A stretch of DNA of 64,000 nucleotides from Leptospiraceae bacterium. Lineage in GTDB: Bacteria > Spirochaetota > Leptospiria > Leptospirales > Leptospiraceae. Positions 53,644 through 63,497 of this stretch are shown here, one piece after another. The first letter of the stretch is position 1; each line of letters begins with the position of its first letter. Below the pieces are notes generated by a model. That model worked only from the letters and a program-made list of their open reading frames with translations, was not told where the DNA came from and ran no database searches. Both the position numbers and the translations under genes were made by a program. The DNA lies in NCBI GenBank assembly GCA_016708435.1, contig JADJFV010000001.1, positions 434,001-498,000 on the forward strand, written 5' to 3'.

Positions 53644-54375
53644 TTGTTAGAACTAATCAATATCAATAAAAATTATACTTCGTCCGAGCATTCCCTTCAC
53701 GTTTTAAAAAATATAAATATCAAAATCGAGCAGGGCGAATTTGTTGCAATCATGGGTCCGTCTGGATCAGGAAAATCCACTCTACTCGGAATCGCAGCCG
53801 GTCTGGACAGAGCCGATACGGGTGATGTAATTTTAGATTCAGTGAAAATGGGTGGCTTGAGTGAAGATGAGCTTGCAAAATTAAGAGCAGAGAAAGTCGG
53901 CTTTATCTTTCAAAATTTCCAATTGGTAAGAACGTTAAACGCAATAGAAAACGTTTCCCTTCCTCTAATTATCTCAACTAAGTTAAGCGAAAAAGAAATC
54001 AAACAAAAGGCAATGAGCTTACTTGAAAAAGTTTCTTTGGAGCATAGAGTCAGTCATTTTCCATCGCAATTATCCGGCGGAGAAGAACAGCGAGTAGCCA
54101 TTGCTAGGTCTTTCATTAACAATCCAAAAATTCTATTTGCCGATGAACCAACCGGTAATTTAGATTCTAAAAACGGAAATGCGGTTATGAATATGTTAAC
54201 CGCTCTAAACAAACAAAATAATTCTACCCTGATTGTTGTCACTCATGATCCCAAAGTTGCCGCCCTTGCCGATCGAATTTTAGAAATGGAGAACGGAGAA
54301 ATTAAACAAAGAACGGGTAATGTGCGTATAACTCAAAAGCCCATTACTAAATCCAAAAAGAAGGGAAAGAAATGA
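53644..54375 (+). CDS. LolD-like ABC transporter ATPase
   Basis: The protein has 243 residues. Walker A GPSGSGKST, signature LSGGEEQRVAIA, Walker B ILFADEPTGNLD; the LolD/MacB family. Start is TTG at 53644 with GAGG upstream. It works with the next gene, which it overlaps by four bases (ATGA), likely to move lipids or lipoproteins across the periplasm. The C-terminus is a Lys-rich tail. Confidence 0.9.
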   Translation: MLELININKNYTSSEHSLHVLKNINIKIEQGEFVAIMGPSGSGKSTLLGIAAGLDRADTGDVILDSVKMGGLSEDELAKLRAEKVGFIFQNFQLVRTLNAIENVSLPLIISTKLSEKEIKQKAMSLLEKVSLEHRVSHFPSQLSGGEEQRVAIARSFINNPKILFADEPTGNLDSKNGNAVMNMLTALNKQNNSTLIVVTHDPKVAALADRILEMENGEIKQRTGNVRITQKPITKSKKKGKK

Positions 54376-56909
54376 AGTTGTCTTTCAAATCTAGATTAAT
54401 TCTTCGTGAAATATTTTTAAGACCGGCGTATTCATTTCAATTTATATTGGCTGTTGCAATTGGAGTTGGTTCTGTTGTGGGAATCAATTCTTACAAACAA
54501 AATCTATATGAAGCAATTGGAAAAGAGTCTCGCACAATCATGGGGGGAGATCTTATGGTTGAATCCCCGTCAGCTTATTCAGAAGAAACAAAAGAATTTA
54601 TAAAAGCAAATCTTCCAAATGAATCAAAGCTTTCTTACTCGGTAAATTTTGCCTCAATGATTTACACTCCTTCCAAGGAAACGTCACTTGCAACAGTAAA
54701 GGCTCTTGACGCATACTTCCCGTTATACGGTGAAGTGCAAACAAGTCCTGCCGGATTGTTCAGAACTCTCAAAAAAGAAGAAGTTCTTTTAGATGAGACT
54801 CTCGCTAAAAATTTAAAACTTAAATTTGGAGATACGGTCTTTATTGGAAATAAGAAATTCAGACTGAAAGGATTTGTAAAAAAAGAGCCCGGCTCTGTTG
54901 GAAGCTTTACATCTATGGCGCCTACCGCTATCATTACACCGAGCGGTTTAAAAGAAACAGGACTGGAAGCGAGAGGAAGCAGAATCCGATACAATGTTCT
55001 AGTTGCATTGCCAAATGGACTTGATTCAAAGAAATTCAAAGAAGATAATTTTAAAACATTTATCAACAAAGATTTAACTCTCTACCACAATACAGAAATC
55101 GGATCAGGCTCTCAGAGGTTTATCAATAGCACTTTTGATTACATGAGCTTACTCGGATTATCCGCTTTTTTTCTAGGATGTATTTCTATACTCATTTCTA
55201 CTCGAACACGACTCAAAGAAAAGACTTCGGAAATTGCTGTCTTAAAATGTCTCGGTGCTTCCTCTTATTGGAATATTTCTATTTTTCTGAGAGAAATCTT
55301 TTTTCTTTCTGCAATTGGGACATTGATTGGAGTCAGCGTAGGTTACTTCATTCAATTTTACATTCCAGATTTGACTAGTTCTGATTTTCTTGCCGAAATC
55401 AAACCCAATATAAACATAAAATCTTTAGTCTGGGGGATATTCATTGGTATCCTCGTTCCTCTTATCATAGGTCTTGAGTCTATCTTAAAAATCAGCAGGC
55501 TTAGTCCTTTGTATGCAATTCGATCCGAGTTAGACGACAAAATAAAAATTCGTTTTATCCCAGATCTATTACAATTAATAGAAGTAATCGCAATTTATAT
55601 TTTATTCTTTTTACTTGCAAGCTATGAAACAGGTGGGTTCTTAAAAGGTTTTATTTTAAGCGGAGTAATACTTTTACTCCCAATTATCTTGAGCATATTC
55701 TATCAATTATTTAGAATTCTAAGTCTGCAACTTTTGAAGCTTGGAATTTTTAGTAATTCGTTTCGGCTTGTCTTAAAGAAAATAAATCAAACAGGTAGCG
55801 GCTTGGCTCTTCCGATAATTGGAATCGGCTCAGCATTAACGATTCTACTTTTATCCCTTATATTAAAAACAAGCCTATTGAGTTTAAGCGGTATTAACCA
55901 ATTGGAGCGTAGACCCAATGTATTCGCTATTGATATTCGGTCAGAGCAATTAGCCGATCTAAAGAAAATACAAAGAAAGTTTCCATCGAAGCAGATTTTA
56001 ACTTCACCTGTCATCGGAGCAAGACTAGCAAGTATCAATAACAAGCCAATCAATAAAGAAGAAACTGAGAAGGATGCGGTTAAACGAGATTGGCGCTCGA
56101 CAGCAAGAACCAGGGAATATTTCTTGTCTTATAGAAAAGAGCTTTATGATACAGAAAAAATCGTAGAAGGAAAATTCTGGGAAAATAAGGGAGAGGATGA
56201 AATTTCTGTCGAATATGAATTTGCTAAAACACTCGGCGTTAAGCTCGGTGATACACTTCAATTCAACGTGCAGGGAATTGAAATTTCGGGGAAAATAACG
56301 AATACCCGCAGTGTGAATTGGGCAGACATGAAGCCAAACTTTGTAGTTGTGTTTTCACCGGGTAATTTAGAATCGGCACCTTCTTATTATATCAGCGCAT
56401 TTCTTTTGGAAAGTTCAGAAGATCGCTATCAATTTCAAAAAGACTTAATCGCAAAGGCTCCCAATATTACGGTGATTGATGTAGAGAAAGCAATTTTAAA
56501 TTTCACTTCTATTCTAGAAAAAGTTTCGAGCATTATCGGTCTTATGACATCTTTCATCATCGTATCTGCCATTTTACTTTTAATTTCCTCTCTCTATTCA
56601 ACCAAGCGACAACGAGAAGAAGAAACTTCTTTGCTGAGAGTGATTGGTGCTGTTTCTAGTTTTGTAGTTCGCATGTATTTAATAGAGGCAGTTTTCGTAG
56701 GAGTTTATGCATTTCTTTGTTCTTTGGTTCTATCACTCGGGGCAAACTATATATTATCCACTTATTTCTTAAATCTTAGGTATATCATCCCAGTCAATGA
56801 ATTGCTGATTAGTTTTGCTTTGACGATTGGCATTATGCTTTTCGTATACTTTGTAAATCTAATAGGTTTATTTCGTAAGCCTGCCAAGGAATTCTTAAAA
56901 TCAGTCTAG
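54372..56909 (+). CDS. FtsX-like ABC permease (YbbP-like, two modules)
   Basis: The protein has 845 residues, family length for the double FtsX permease. N-terminal helix, periplasmic domain (about 45-250), FtsX module (about 255-430, FFLGCISILISTRTRLKEKTSEIAVLKCLGAS), more helices, a second periplasmic domain, and a final FtsX module (about 720-840, LLLISSLYSTKRQREEETSLLRVIGA). Partner of the LolD-like ATPase. Confidence 0.9.
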   Translation: MKLSFKSRLILREIFLRPAYSFQFILAVAIGVGSVVGINSYKQNLYEAIGKESRTIMGGDLMVESPSAYSEETKEFIKANLPNESKLSYSVNFASMIYTPSKETSLATVKALDAYFPLYGEVQTSPAGLFRTLKKEEVLLDETLAKNLKLKFGDTVFIGNKKFRLKGFVKKEPGSVGSFTSMAPTAIITPSGLKETGLEARGSRIRYNVLVALPNGLDSKKFKEDNFKTFINKDLTLYHNTEIGSGSQRFINSTFDYMSLLGLSAFFLGCISILISTRTRLKEKTSEIAVLKCLGASSYWNISIFLREIFFLSAIGTLIGVSVGYFIQFYIPDLTSSDFLAEIKPNINIKSLVWGIFIGILVPLIIGLESILKISRLSPLYAIRSELDDKIKIRFIPDLLQLIEVIAIYILFFLLASYETGGFLKGFILSGVILLLPIILSIFYQLFRILSLQLLKLGIFSNSFRLVLKKINQTGSGLALPIIGIGSALTILLLSLILKTSLLSLSGINQLERRPNVFAIDIRSEQLADLKKIQRKFPSKQILTSPVIGARLASINNKPINKEETEKDAVKRDWRSTARTREYFLSYRKELYDTEKIVEGKFWENKGEDEISVEYEFAKTLGVKLGDTLQFNVQGIEISGKITNTRSVNWADMKPNFVVVFSPGNLESAPSYYISAFLLESSEDRYQFQKDLIAKAPNITVIDVEKAILNFTSILEKVSSIIGLMTSFIIVSAILLLISSLYSTKRQREEETSLLRVIGAVSSFVVRMYLIEAVFVGVYAFLCSLVLSLGANYILSTYFLNLRYIIPVNELLISFALTIGIMLFVYFVNLIGLFRKPAKEFLKSV

Positions 56910-58079
56910 GCTGAGCAAAGAACAAATTCGCCTCATTCCTTCTTCGATCATTTCCGTAGACAGGATGAGGCTAATCACGATATAACTGCTATCAGGCATA
57001 TCAAACATATATCCGGGATACACATACACTCCTCGTTCTTCTAATAAACGAAATGCAAATTCTTCGTCTTCCCATGGCTCCTTTAACTTCAATATCATAT
57101 TCCAACCTCCATCGGGCAAAAAGAATTCAATGCCATTTTGTTCTTTCAATAGATCCGCAATTTGTAGAGAATTTATTTTAATTCGATTTTGAATTTGACT
57201 TTGTATTTTAAGAGATGTTTCGAGAAATGTTTCCAATCCTACCTGCACGGGAATATTTACCGAAAGATACGTATCAGAGATTATTTCTAAAGCTTCTTTC
57301 ATTTGCCCTACAAAGATAGAACTGCCTGTGAGGTAAATCCAGGATAGCTTCATCTGAGGCAAAGCAAGCGTCTTAGACAAGCCATTGAGATAAATACAAT
57401 TAGCCCCTTCATATGGATTAACACTGTAATAGCCTTCAAAGTAATCAGAGAAGACTTCGTCCACGATTAGTATTAAGTTATTTGTTTTAGCGATTAACAT
57501 AAGATTAGCCGCATCTTCTCGATTTAATCTAGAGCCTGTTGGGTTGTGTGGCTCTACAATGACAATCGCCTTTGTATTTTCATTGATATTTTCTTTGAGA
57601 CTTTTAAAATCTATTCTCCACAAAAGCTGATTGGATAGATTCGTTCTCTGAGGTATGATTGAATAATTCTTTGCTTTACAGTTCTCCAAATTAAAAATAA
57701 AATCATAGAGAGGATAACCGGGAGTAGGCAATAGAACTTCAGAATCAGGATTTGCAATTGCTTTTAACACAAAACTCATCGCCTCCGAAGTGCCAGAGGT
57801 AAAAAAGAAATTTCGCACATCCATTTTTCTTCCCTTCTCTTCATAGTATTTTACAAGTGCCAATCTTGCTTTTTCGATTCCTTGTGGATCAGGCTCATAT
57901 GGAAAAAAAGACGCTTCCGTAAAAGCAGAGCGAATGAGAGACTCCTCATATTTGAAAAATAACGTTGGATTTGAAGAAGTTAAATCTATAAAATTGTTTT
58001 TACTCTTTGCGCTTTCTAATAATTTGGATAAATCGTTTAGGCTTCTTTCGAAATTAAATTTATCAGATAAATAGTTCAT
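56901..58079 (-). CDS. Aminotransferase class I/II
   Basis: The protein has 392 residues. PLP motifs: HNPTGSRLN, ILIVDEVFSDYF, and the Schiff-base lysine in LNGLSKTLALPQMKLSW. GGWNMILKL and VYPGYMFD close the fold. Substrate cannot be read. Its 3' end overlaps the convergent permease by nine bases. Confidence 0.85.
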   Translation of the reverse strand: MNYLSDKFNFERSLNDLSKLLESAKSKNNFIDLTSSNPTLFFKYEESLIRSAFTEASFFPYEPDPQGIEKARLALVKYYEEKGRKMDVRNFFFTSGTSEAMSFVLKAIANPDSEVLLPTPGYPLYDFIFNLENCKAKNYSIIPQRTNLSNQLLWRIDFKSLKENINENTKAIVIVEPHNPTGSRLNREDAANLMLIAKTNNLILIVDEVFSDYFEGYYSVNPYEGANCIYLNGLSKTLALPQMKLSWIYLTGSSIFVGQMKEALEIISDTYLSVNIPVQVGLETFLETSLKIQSQIQNRIKINSLQIADLLKEQNGIEFFLPDGGWNMILKLKEPWEDEEFAFRLLEERGVYVYPGYMFDMPDSSYIVISLILSTEMIEEGMRRICSLLSLD

Positions 58080-58349
58080 AGGAAAGTAAAAAGGGACATA
58101 AAATTTTTTGGCAAGAAGATTTTTTCAGGAAGTCTAATAGTAAACTCTTGAGTAAGACAAGTAATAATCGAAAACTATTCTTTTTTATCACTTCGATATT
58201 TAATGATTGCAAAATTATTTAAGTCTATTTAAATATATTACCCAATTGAATTGAAAATGCTTTGCGAAAAAAAAACTCTCCCTTAAATACATATGGGATT
58301 AAATTTAAAAATGATTCACACTGAAACAATCTTTTTTTGAGGAGCACCT

Positions 58350-59321
58350 ATGCGTATTCTTTTTAGTTTTTTCATTTTTTCATTTCTATGGACTCATCTT
58401 TCGGCAGCCGAAGATGCTAAGAGTGACAGAACTGCCCTTGCGGAAATTTTAAAAAATGCGCATATATCGCAGACAGACGTAAAAAATGTCTCCAATTTAG
58501 AGAAAATGGAATTAGGAGATGAAAATCAAATTTCCTATGATCCAGTTTCGGGTAGAATTATTGGATTAAAATTGCATCTTACAGAATTTAATGACTTATC
58601 TCTATTATCCACTCTGACAGGGCTTACAGTTTTAATTATCTCAGGCGATGAAGGAATTACACAAATTAGTCAATTGCAAGGTCTGGAAAATCTTTCCAAT
58701 CTAAAAGTTCTCTCTCTCAGAGAACACAAGATTCATAAAATAAAAGGATTACAAAACTTAAAGAATCTTGAGAAACTAGACTTGAGCATGAACGAAATTT
58801 CGAAAATTGAAGGTCTAGAAAATTTGAAAAGCTTAAAAAAACTAGAACTAGGCGACAACAAGCTTACTAAAATTGAAAATCTAAATTCACTGACTTATCT
58901 AGAAGAATTATACTTACATCGAAATCAAATTTTAAAATTAGAGAATATGGAATATCTGGTTAATCTGCGTATACTGCACGTCTACGAAAATGATTTATCA
59001 AGAATTGAAAATCTAGATAATTTGAGAAATTTAGAAGAATTAGAACTAGGAGTTTGTAAATTTCAAAGAATTGAAGGTTTAGCAAATCTAAGTAAATTAA
59101 AAATTCTAAAACTTTGGTATAACAAAATTGCTAAGATCGAAGGTCTCGACTCTCTTGTGAATTTGGAAACACTTGACCTAAGCAATAATCATATTTCTAA
59201 GATTGAGGGTATTGATAATTTGCCGGAGATTAAATTTGTAGATCTCACGAATAACAAGATAACAAACAAAAAAGCAGTTAAGAAATATTTGAATAAAAAT
59301 ATAATGATCGAACTCGAATAA
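58350..59321 (+). CDS. Leucine-rich repeat protein, exported
   Basis: The protein has 323 residues. A signal peptide (MRILFSFFIFSFLWTHLSA) is followed by about ten LRRs of the SDS22-like 22-residue type, e.g. NLKNLEKLDLSMNEISKIEGL and SLVNLETLDLSNNHISKIEGI. A GAGGAG site precedes the ATG. Such proteins mediate protein contacts at the surface. The 270 bases upstream (58080-58349) show no gene. Confidence 0.88.
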   Translation: MRILFSFFIFSFLWTHLSAAEDAKSDRTALAEILKNAHISQTDVKNVSNLEKMELGDENQISYDPVSGRIIGLKLHLTEFNDLSLLSTLTGLTVLIISGDEGITQISQLQGLENLSNLKVLSLREHKIHKIKGLQNLKNLEKLDLSMNEISKIEGLENLKSLKKLELGDNKLTKIENLNSLTYLEELYLHRNQILKLENMEYLVNLRILHVYENDLSRIENLDNLRNLEELELGVCKFQRIEGLANLSKLKILKLWYNKIAKIEGLDSLVNLETLDLSNNHISKIEGIDNLPEIKFVDLTNNKITNKKAVKKYLNKNIMIELE

Positions 59322-59355
59322 CGAATGACTCACCTTACACAAAGTGAATAAATAA

Positions 59356-59904
59356 TTAGTCTTCTAATCGCATTCGAACTACATTGGTGTGATGGACATT
59401 GTGCTTTAAAAGAAAATAGCAAAATGTTCTAAGACTTCCACCTCCAAATAATCCTGAAAGAGAATCTAGCTCTTCTTCAGAACGTTTGGAAATTTGTCTA
59501 ATTACTTTTTCTGCAGATACTAAGATCAATTGAAGAAGCTTAGCTTTTTCTTGTGCATTAAAGGAATTATTTTTTTGATACTTTCCATAGCTTGTTATAC
59601 CATGTCGATTCGTTGGATCGAGTTGTTCTATCGTGGGTTGCTTGGCTTTTGGTTTTCCGCGAAGCTTCAAGATATAAGTAGGAAGCCCGAACCATTTAGC
59701 AAAAATATTATTTGTGCTGATAACGTGTTTCATATTTCTACGAACACTCCATCCATCGGGAATTGCATCACCAGTAAAAACATCGTCCGGTAATTCTTTG
59801 TAGAAATTGACAAGAGCTTGATTGACTTCTAGAACTTGCTTACAGAGTTCTTCTTTGGTTTTGCATGGATAGATTGTAGGTAATGTTTGCACAATGATAA
59901 TCAT
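59356..59904 (-). CDS. DinB-superfamily protein
   Basis: The protein has 182 residues of four-helix form. Likely metal histidines are in WSVRRNMKHVI and LLKHNVHHTNVV. The DinB fold often binds a metal for thiol-dependent chemistry; function unknown. Confidence 0.7.
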   Translation of the reverse strand: MIIIVQTLPTIYPCKTKEELCKQVLEVNQALVNFYKELPDDVFTGDAIPDGWSVRRNMKHVISTNNIFAKWFGLPTYILKLRGKPKAKQPTIEQLDPTNRHGITSYGKYQKNNSFNAQEKAKLLQLILVSAEKVIRQISKRSEEELDSLSGLFGGGSLRTFCYFLLKHNVHHTNVVRMRLED

Positions 59905-59961
59905 TTTAGAGAAGCTAAAACCTGCAAACTGTTTTTACAAAAACAAATCTAGTTTTTTTGA

Positions 59962-61221
59962 TTGAAAAATGACATAGATGCTAAAAATAAAAATATGCTA
60001 CAACTACTTTGGAATCAACTCGCCTATCAGGGTGTTCTCTATCTGTCAGATATCACCGAGCATAAACATGTCGTTTTAATCAATACACTTTCCTTGTTTA
60101 TTCCGGTATTTACTCTTTTAAATTTGCTAACAGTTATTTCTCTTGGAGTTCCAAGCCTCTATATTTATTTTTCTCTTGCTTATATGTTTCTCTTACCATT
60201 GACAATTGCATTTAACGCTTGCGGTAAAATTCTGTTTGCCCGAATCTATTTATTCTTCATCTCAACATGCTATTTAATAATGCTAGCATTTTTACAAGGA
60301 AATCAAGCAAGAGCACATTTCTTTTTATTAGCGGAAGCACTTGTCACATACTTCTTATTTCCCGCTCATCAAAAAAAAATAATGCATTGCTTAGTAGGAT
60401 TTCTCTTTTTACTATTCATTGGGCTGGACTTTTGGCACGATGATATGATTGGGTTAATGATACAATCCCCTGAGAGATTAAAAATTGCTAGCTTCGTCAC
60501 TGATGCTTCCTTCGCAATCATTCTATTAGGCTTTGCATTCTACATTCATATTACATTTCAGAAAACAGAATCCTTCATGCGACTCGAACATGACAAATCC
60601 GAAAAACTTTTACAAAATATTTTACCCTTGTCTATTATAAAAAAATTAAGGGACAATCCAGATACTATCGCAGAAAGATTTGAAGATTGCACAGTCCTAT
60701 TTTCTGATATTGTAGGATTTACACAAATGTCAAAATCTATGCCGGCAGTTTCCGTAGTCTCTCTTTTGAATGAAATCTTTTCTCGCTTTGATGATCTCGC
60801 AGAAAAATACAATTTAGAAAAAATTAAAACGATAGGCGACGCATATATGGTAGTAGGCGGTCTACCTGAGCCTGATGAAAATCATGTAGAAAAAATAGCA
60901 AGTTTCGCACTGGAAATGTTAGACGTTATCCGCGACTATAGACAAAAAAACAATGTTCAGTTAGAACTTCGAATTGGAATTAATTCAGGTGCTGCAGTAG
61001 CGGGAGTAATTGGCAAAAAGAAATTTATCTATGATCTATGGGGTGATAGCGTCAACACTGCTTCTAGAATGGAATCCCATGGACTCCCAGGACAAATCCA
61101 AGTTTCAGAATCAACCTACATTCGGATTAAACATTTATTTCAATTTGAAGATAGAGGAAATATGGAAGTAAAAGGTCTAGGACTAGTTCGGAGTTATCTA
61201 TTAACCGCAAAGCCGATGTAG
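59962..61221 (+). CDS. Membrane-bound class III adenylate/guanylate cyclase
   Basis: The protein has 419 residues. Six hydrophobic helices (about 35-200) precede a linker (LLQNILPLSIIKKLRDNP) and the cyclase domain: FEDCTVLFSDIVGFTQMSK (metal Asp), KIKTIGDAYMVVGG (second Asp), IYDLWGDSVNTASRMESHG. The linker and the domain order are like guanylate cyclases. Start is TTG at 59962; ATG at 59995 is an alternative, and neither has a clear ribosome site. Confidence 0.88.
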   Translation: MKNDIDAKNKNMLQLLWNQLAYQGVLYLSDITEHKHVVLINTLSLFIPVFTLLNLLTVISLGVPSLYIYFSLAYMFLLPLTIAFNACGKILFARIYLFFISTCYLIMLAFLQGNQARAHFFLLAEALVTYFLFPAHQKKIMHCLVGFLFLLFIGLDFWHDDMIGLMIQSPERLKIASFVTDASFAIILLGFAFYIHITFQKTESFMRLEHDKSEKLLQNILPLSIIKKLRDNPDTIAERFEDCTVLFSDIVGFTQMSKSMPAVSVVSLLNEIFSRFDDLAEKYNLEKIKTIGDAYMVVGGLPEPDENHVEKIASFALEMLDVIRDYRQKNNVQLELRIGINSGAAVAGVIGKKKFIYDLWGDSVNTASRMESHGLPGQIQVSESTYIRIKHLFQFEDRGNMEVKGLGLVRSYLLTAKPM

Positions 61222-61258
61222 AATCTTTTCTATTTTTTCTCTTGAATTTTTAATAAGG

Positions 61259-61422
61259 GGTTGTGTAAAAAGAAGATTTTTTCACACAAAACCGCGAAGG
61301 TGCAAAGAATAGAGTTAATAGCGTTAGCGAAATCAATACTCTTTGCGTTCTCTGCGGCTCAACTCAATGCTGCTTATTTGGGAAGCAACATAATGTGACA
61401 CCTTTCTTTTGCTTTTACACCA
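61259..61422. repeat. TGTGTAAAA dispersed repeat interrupted by a second repeat
   Basis: The ends match the copy at 48057 (TTGTGTAAAAAGAAGATTTT and GAAGCAACATAATGTGACA ... GCTTTTACACC). About 85 bases in the middle are different and carry AACCGCGAAGGTGCAAAGAA with the inverted CTTTGCGTTCTCTGCGG. It lies between convergent genes. Confidence 0.75.
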
Positions 61423-61444
61423 TCTCTTACTCTGTTAAAGTTGT

Positions 61445-62749
61445 TTATACTGTTCCTAGATATGTTTTAATGCTGTCGCGGATAGTCGTGAATACCCACT
61501 CGAACTTAGCAGGATCTTCTTCAAGAAGCGTTACGCGAAATCCATCCTTATTACAGCAAAAAGAAGAAATGGGAACCACACAAATTCCTGTAGAAGCAAG
61601 TAAGTTTAATACAAAGCGTCTATCGTTTGCGATATTCTTTAGCATTGGTTGGATGTAATCACTAGCAGCCGCATTGGCAATCGGAAGACTCATCTTATCA
61701 TTTAGAATTCCATCTTCAAATAGAACAGTTAAGAAAAATCCTCCCTTTGGTTCAACAACACGAATTCCTTTTGTATTGGCGAGGATACTCACGGCTTTGT
61801 GCGCACGCTCTTTGTATTTGTGGTTGCGCTCATTTAAGTGAGGAATGAATTTTGGGGATGCATATATTTCTGGAATTGCCATTTGCGGCAGAGTAGTCGA
61901 GCATACTTCTAGCATCTTTGCGTCGAGCAAAGTCTTTATATACCGCTCGAAAAGTGGATCATTCTTGCGATTAAATACTTCTATCCAACCACAGCGCGAA
62001 CCAGGCCAGGGAAGTTCTTTCGAAATAGAACGAAGAGCCATTCCACAGACTTTATCGCCAATTACTTCTGATAGATGAATGGAACCAGAACCAGAATAAT
62101 TTACATGCGCATAAGTCTCATCACAAATTAAAATGCAGTCGTATTTTTCACAGATTTTTACAATCTCTCGCATGATTTCTTTGCTGTAAACTGCGCCAGT
62201 AGGATTATCGGGGTTAATGAGCAGTATCCCTGCGATGGAATCGTTATAACGGACTTTGTTTTCAATGTCCTGTATGTCTGGCATCCAGTTATTGTCTGGA
62301 TTTAATTCATAGGTTAAATGTTCGTAGCCGCTATGAGCTGCTTCCGCAGAAGAATAAGTAGAGTAAGCAGGACTTGGTCCAAGGATACGAGCTTCTCTTC
62401 TCATGAAACCAAAAATTTTTGCAACAGCATCACCAAGTCCGTTGAAAAATAAAATATCATCAAGAGTAATCTTAACTCCATCACGCTCATTTACTTTTTC
62501 TGCTAGGAACTTACGCGTGTTTTCCGCTCCTTGCGTTGCTGTGTAAGCCCAACTTAAATCTTTCTGGACTAAGTTGGATACAATCTCTTTGATCCAAGGG
62601 GCGATATGCTCTCCCTTTTGAACTGGGTCGCCAATATTTTCCCAAGTAATTTGAACTCCTAACTTTTCGAGTTGTTTACCAACTCCTACAATTTGACGAA
62701 TCTCGTAAATTAATTCGTCAGCTCCTGGATGAACAATATTTCTTCTCAT
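61445..62749 (-). CDS. Pyridoxal phosphate-dependent aminotransferase
   Basis: The protein has 434 residues. PLP motifs NPDNPTGAVYS, LICDETYAHVNYSG and the lysine in RSISKELPWPGSRCGW mark a fold-type I class I/II enzyme, possibly alanine/aspartate type. Substrate unknown. It is two bases downstream of the DedA gene and likely co-transcribed. Confidence 0.85.
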   Translation of the reverse strand: MRRNIVHPGADELIYEIRQIVGVGKQLEKLGVQITWENIGDPVQKGEHIAPWIKEIVSNLVQKDLSWAYTATQGAENTRKFLAEKVNERDGVKITLDDILFFNGLGDAVAKIFGFMRREARILGPSPAYSTYSSAEAAHSGYEHLTYELNPDNNWMPDIQDIENKVRYNDSIAGILLINPDNPTGAVYSKEIMREIVKICEKYDCILICDETYAHVNYSGSGSIHLSEVIGDKVCGMALRSISKELPWPGSRCGWIEVFNRKNDPLFERYIKTLLDAKMLEVCSTTLPQMAIPEIYASPKFIPHLNERNHKYKERAHKAVSILANTKGIRVVEPKGGFFLTVLFEDGILNDKMSLPIANAAASDYIQPMLKNIANDRRFVLNLLASTGICVVPISSFCCNKDGFRVTLLEEDPAKFEWVFTTIRDSIKTYLGTV

Positions 62750-62751
62750 GA

Positions 62752-63384
62752 TTATGCCGTCTTCTTACTATTTCTAAAATACTCAATCACTGCTGGCATT
62801 ACTGAGATAATGATGATTCCAAAAATTACATAGGTGAAATTTTTTCTAACTTCAGGATGATTTCCTACAAAGTATCCAGCGATTAGAAAAATGCTAATCC
62901 AGAGAAGTCCGCCTACAATATTATACATGATAAACTTTGAGTAATTCATTGTGCCAATGCCGGCAACGAAGGGAGCAAAGGTGCGGACAATCGGTATAAA
63001 CCGCCCGATGATGATTGTCTTACCGCCATACTTATCATAAAAATCTTGCGTCTTCTTGAGATGATCTTTATTTATGAAATGAATTGTTTCAAGCTTTGGC
63101 TCAAGGAATTTTCCAATCCAATAATTAACCGTATCACCTAGAATTGCGGCTATCGCAAGTATAAAGAAAAGTAAAAATACATCGAGTGTCCCTCTTGCGG
63201 CAATTGCACCAATTGCAAAAAGAAGGGAGTCGCCTGGAAGAAAAGGAGTCACAACAAGTCCTGTCTCCGCAAATATAATTAAAAATAATATGACGTATGT
63301 TAGTGTTCCGTATTCGGTTGTAATTGCATCTAGATGTCTATCTATGTGTAATATGAAATCAATAGTTCCTTTGATAAATTCCAT
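62752..63384 (-). CDS. DedA/SNARE-associated family membrane protein
   Basis: The protein has 210 residues. The motifs [23 protein letters not shown] and [20 protein letters not shown] (with Arg and Pro) are typical of DedA, which moves undecaprenyl phosphate or other lipids. It has about five membrane segments. It is first in the pair with the aminotransferase. Confidence 0.9.
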   Translation of the reverse strand: MEFIKGTIDFILHIDRHLDAITTEYGTLTYVILFLIIFAETGLVVTPFLPGDSLLFAIGAIAARGTLDVFLLFFILAIAAILGDTVNYWIGKFLEPKLETIHFINKDHLKKTQDFYDKYGGKTIIIGRFIPIVRTFAPFVAGIGTMNYSKFIMYNIVGGLLWISIFLIAGYFVGNHPEVRKNFTYVIFGIIIISVMPAVIEYFRNSKKTA

Positions 63385-63497
63385 TTTGCCCTCTTGTTAA
63401 TTACATAAAATCAAACGTTTAGTTTCTGAAAATAGAAAATTTTTCCTTGTCAGATAATAGTTTTCTAGCTGTTAGTATCCATAAGGACTATTTAAGC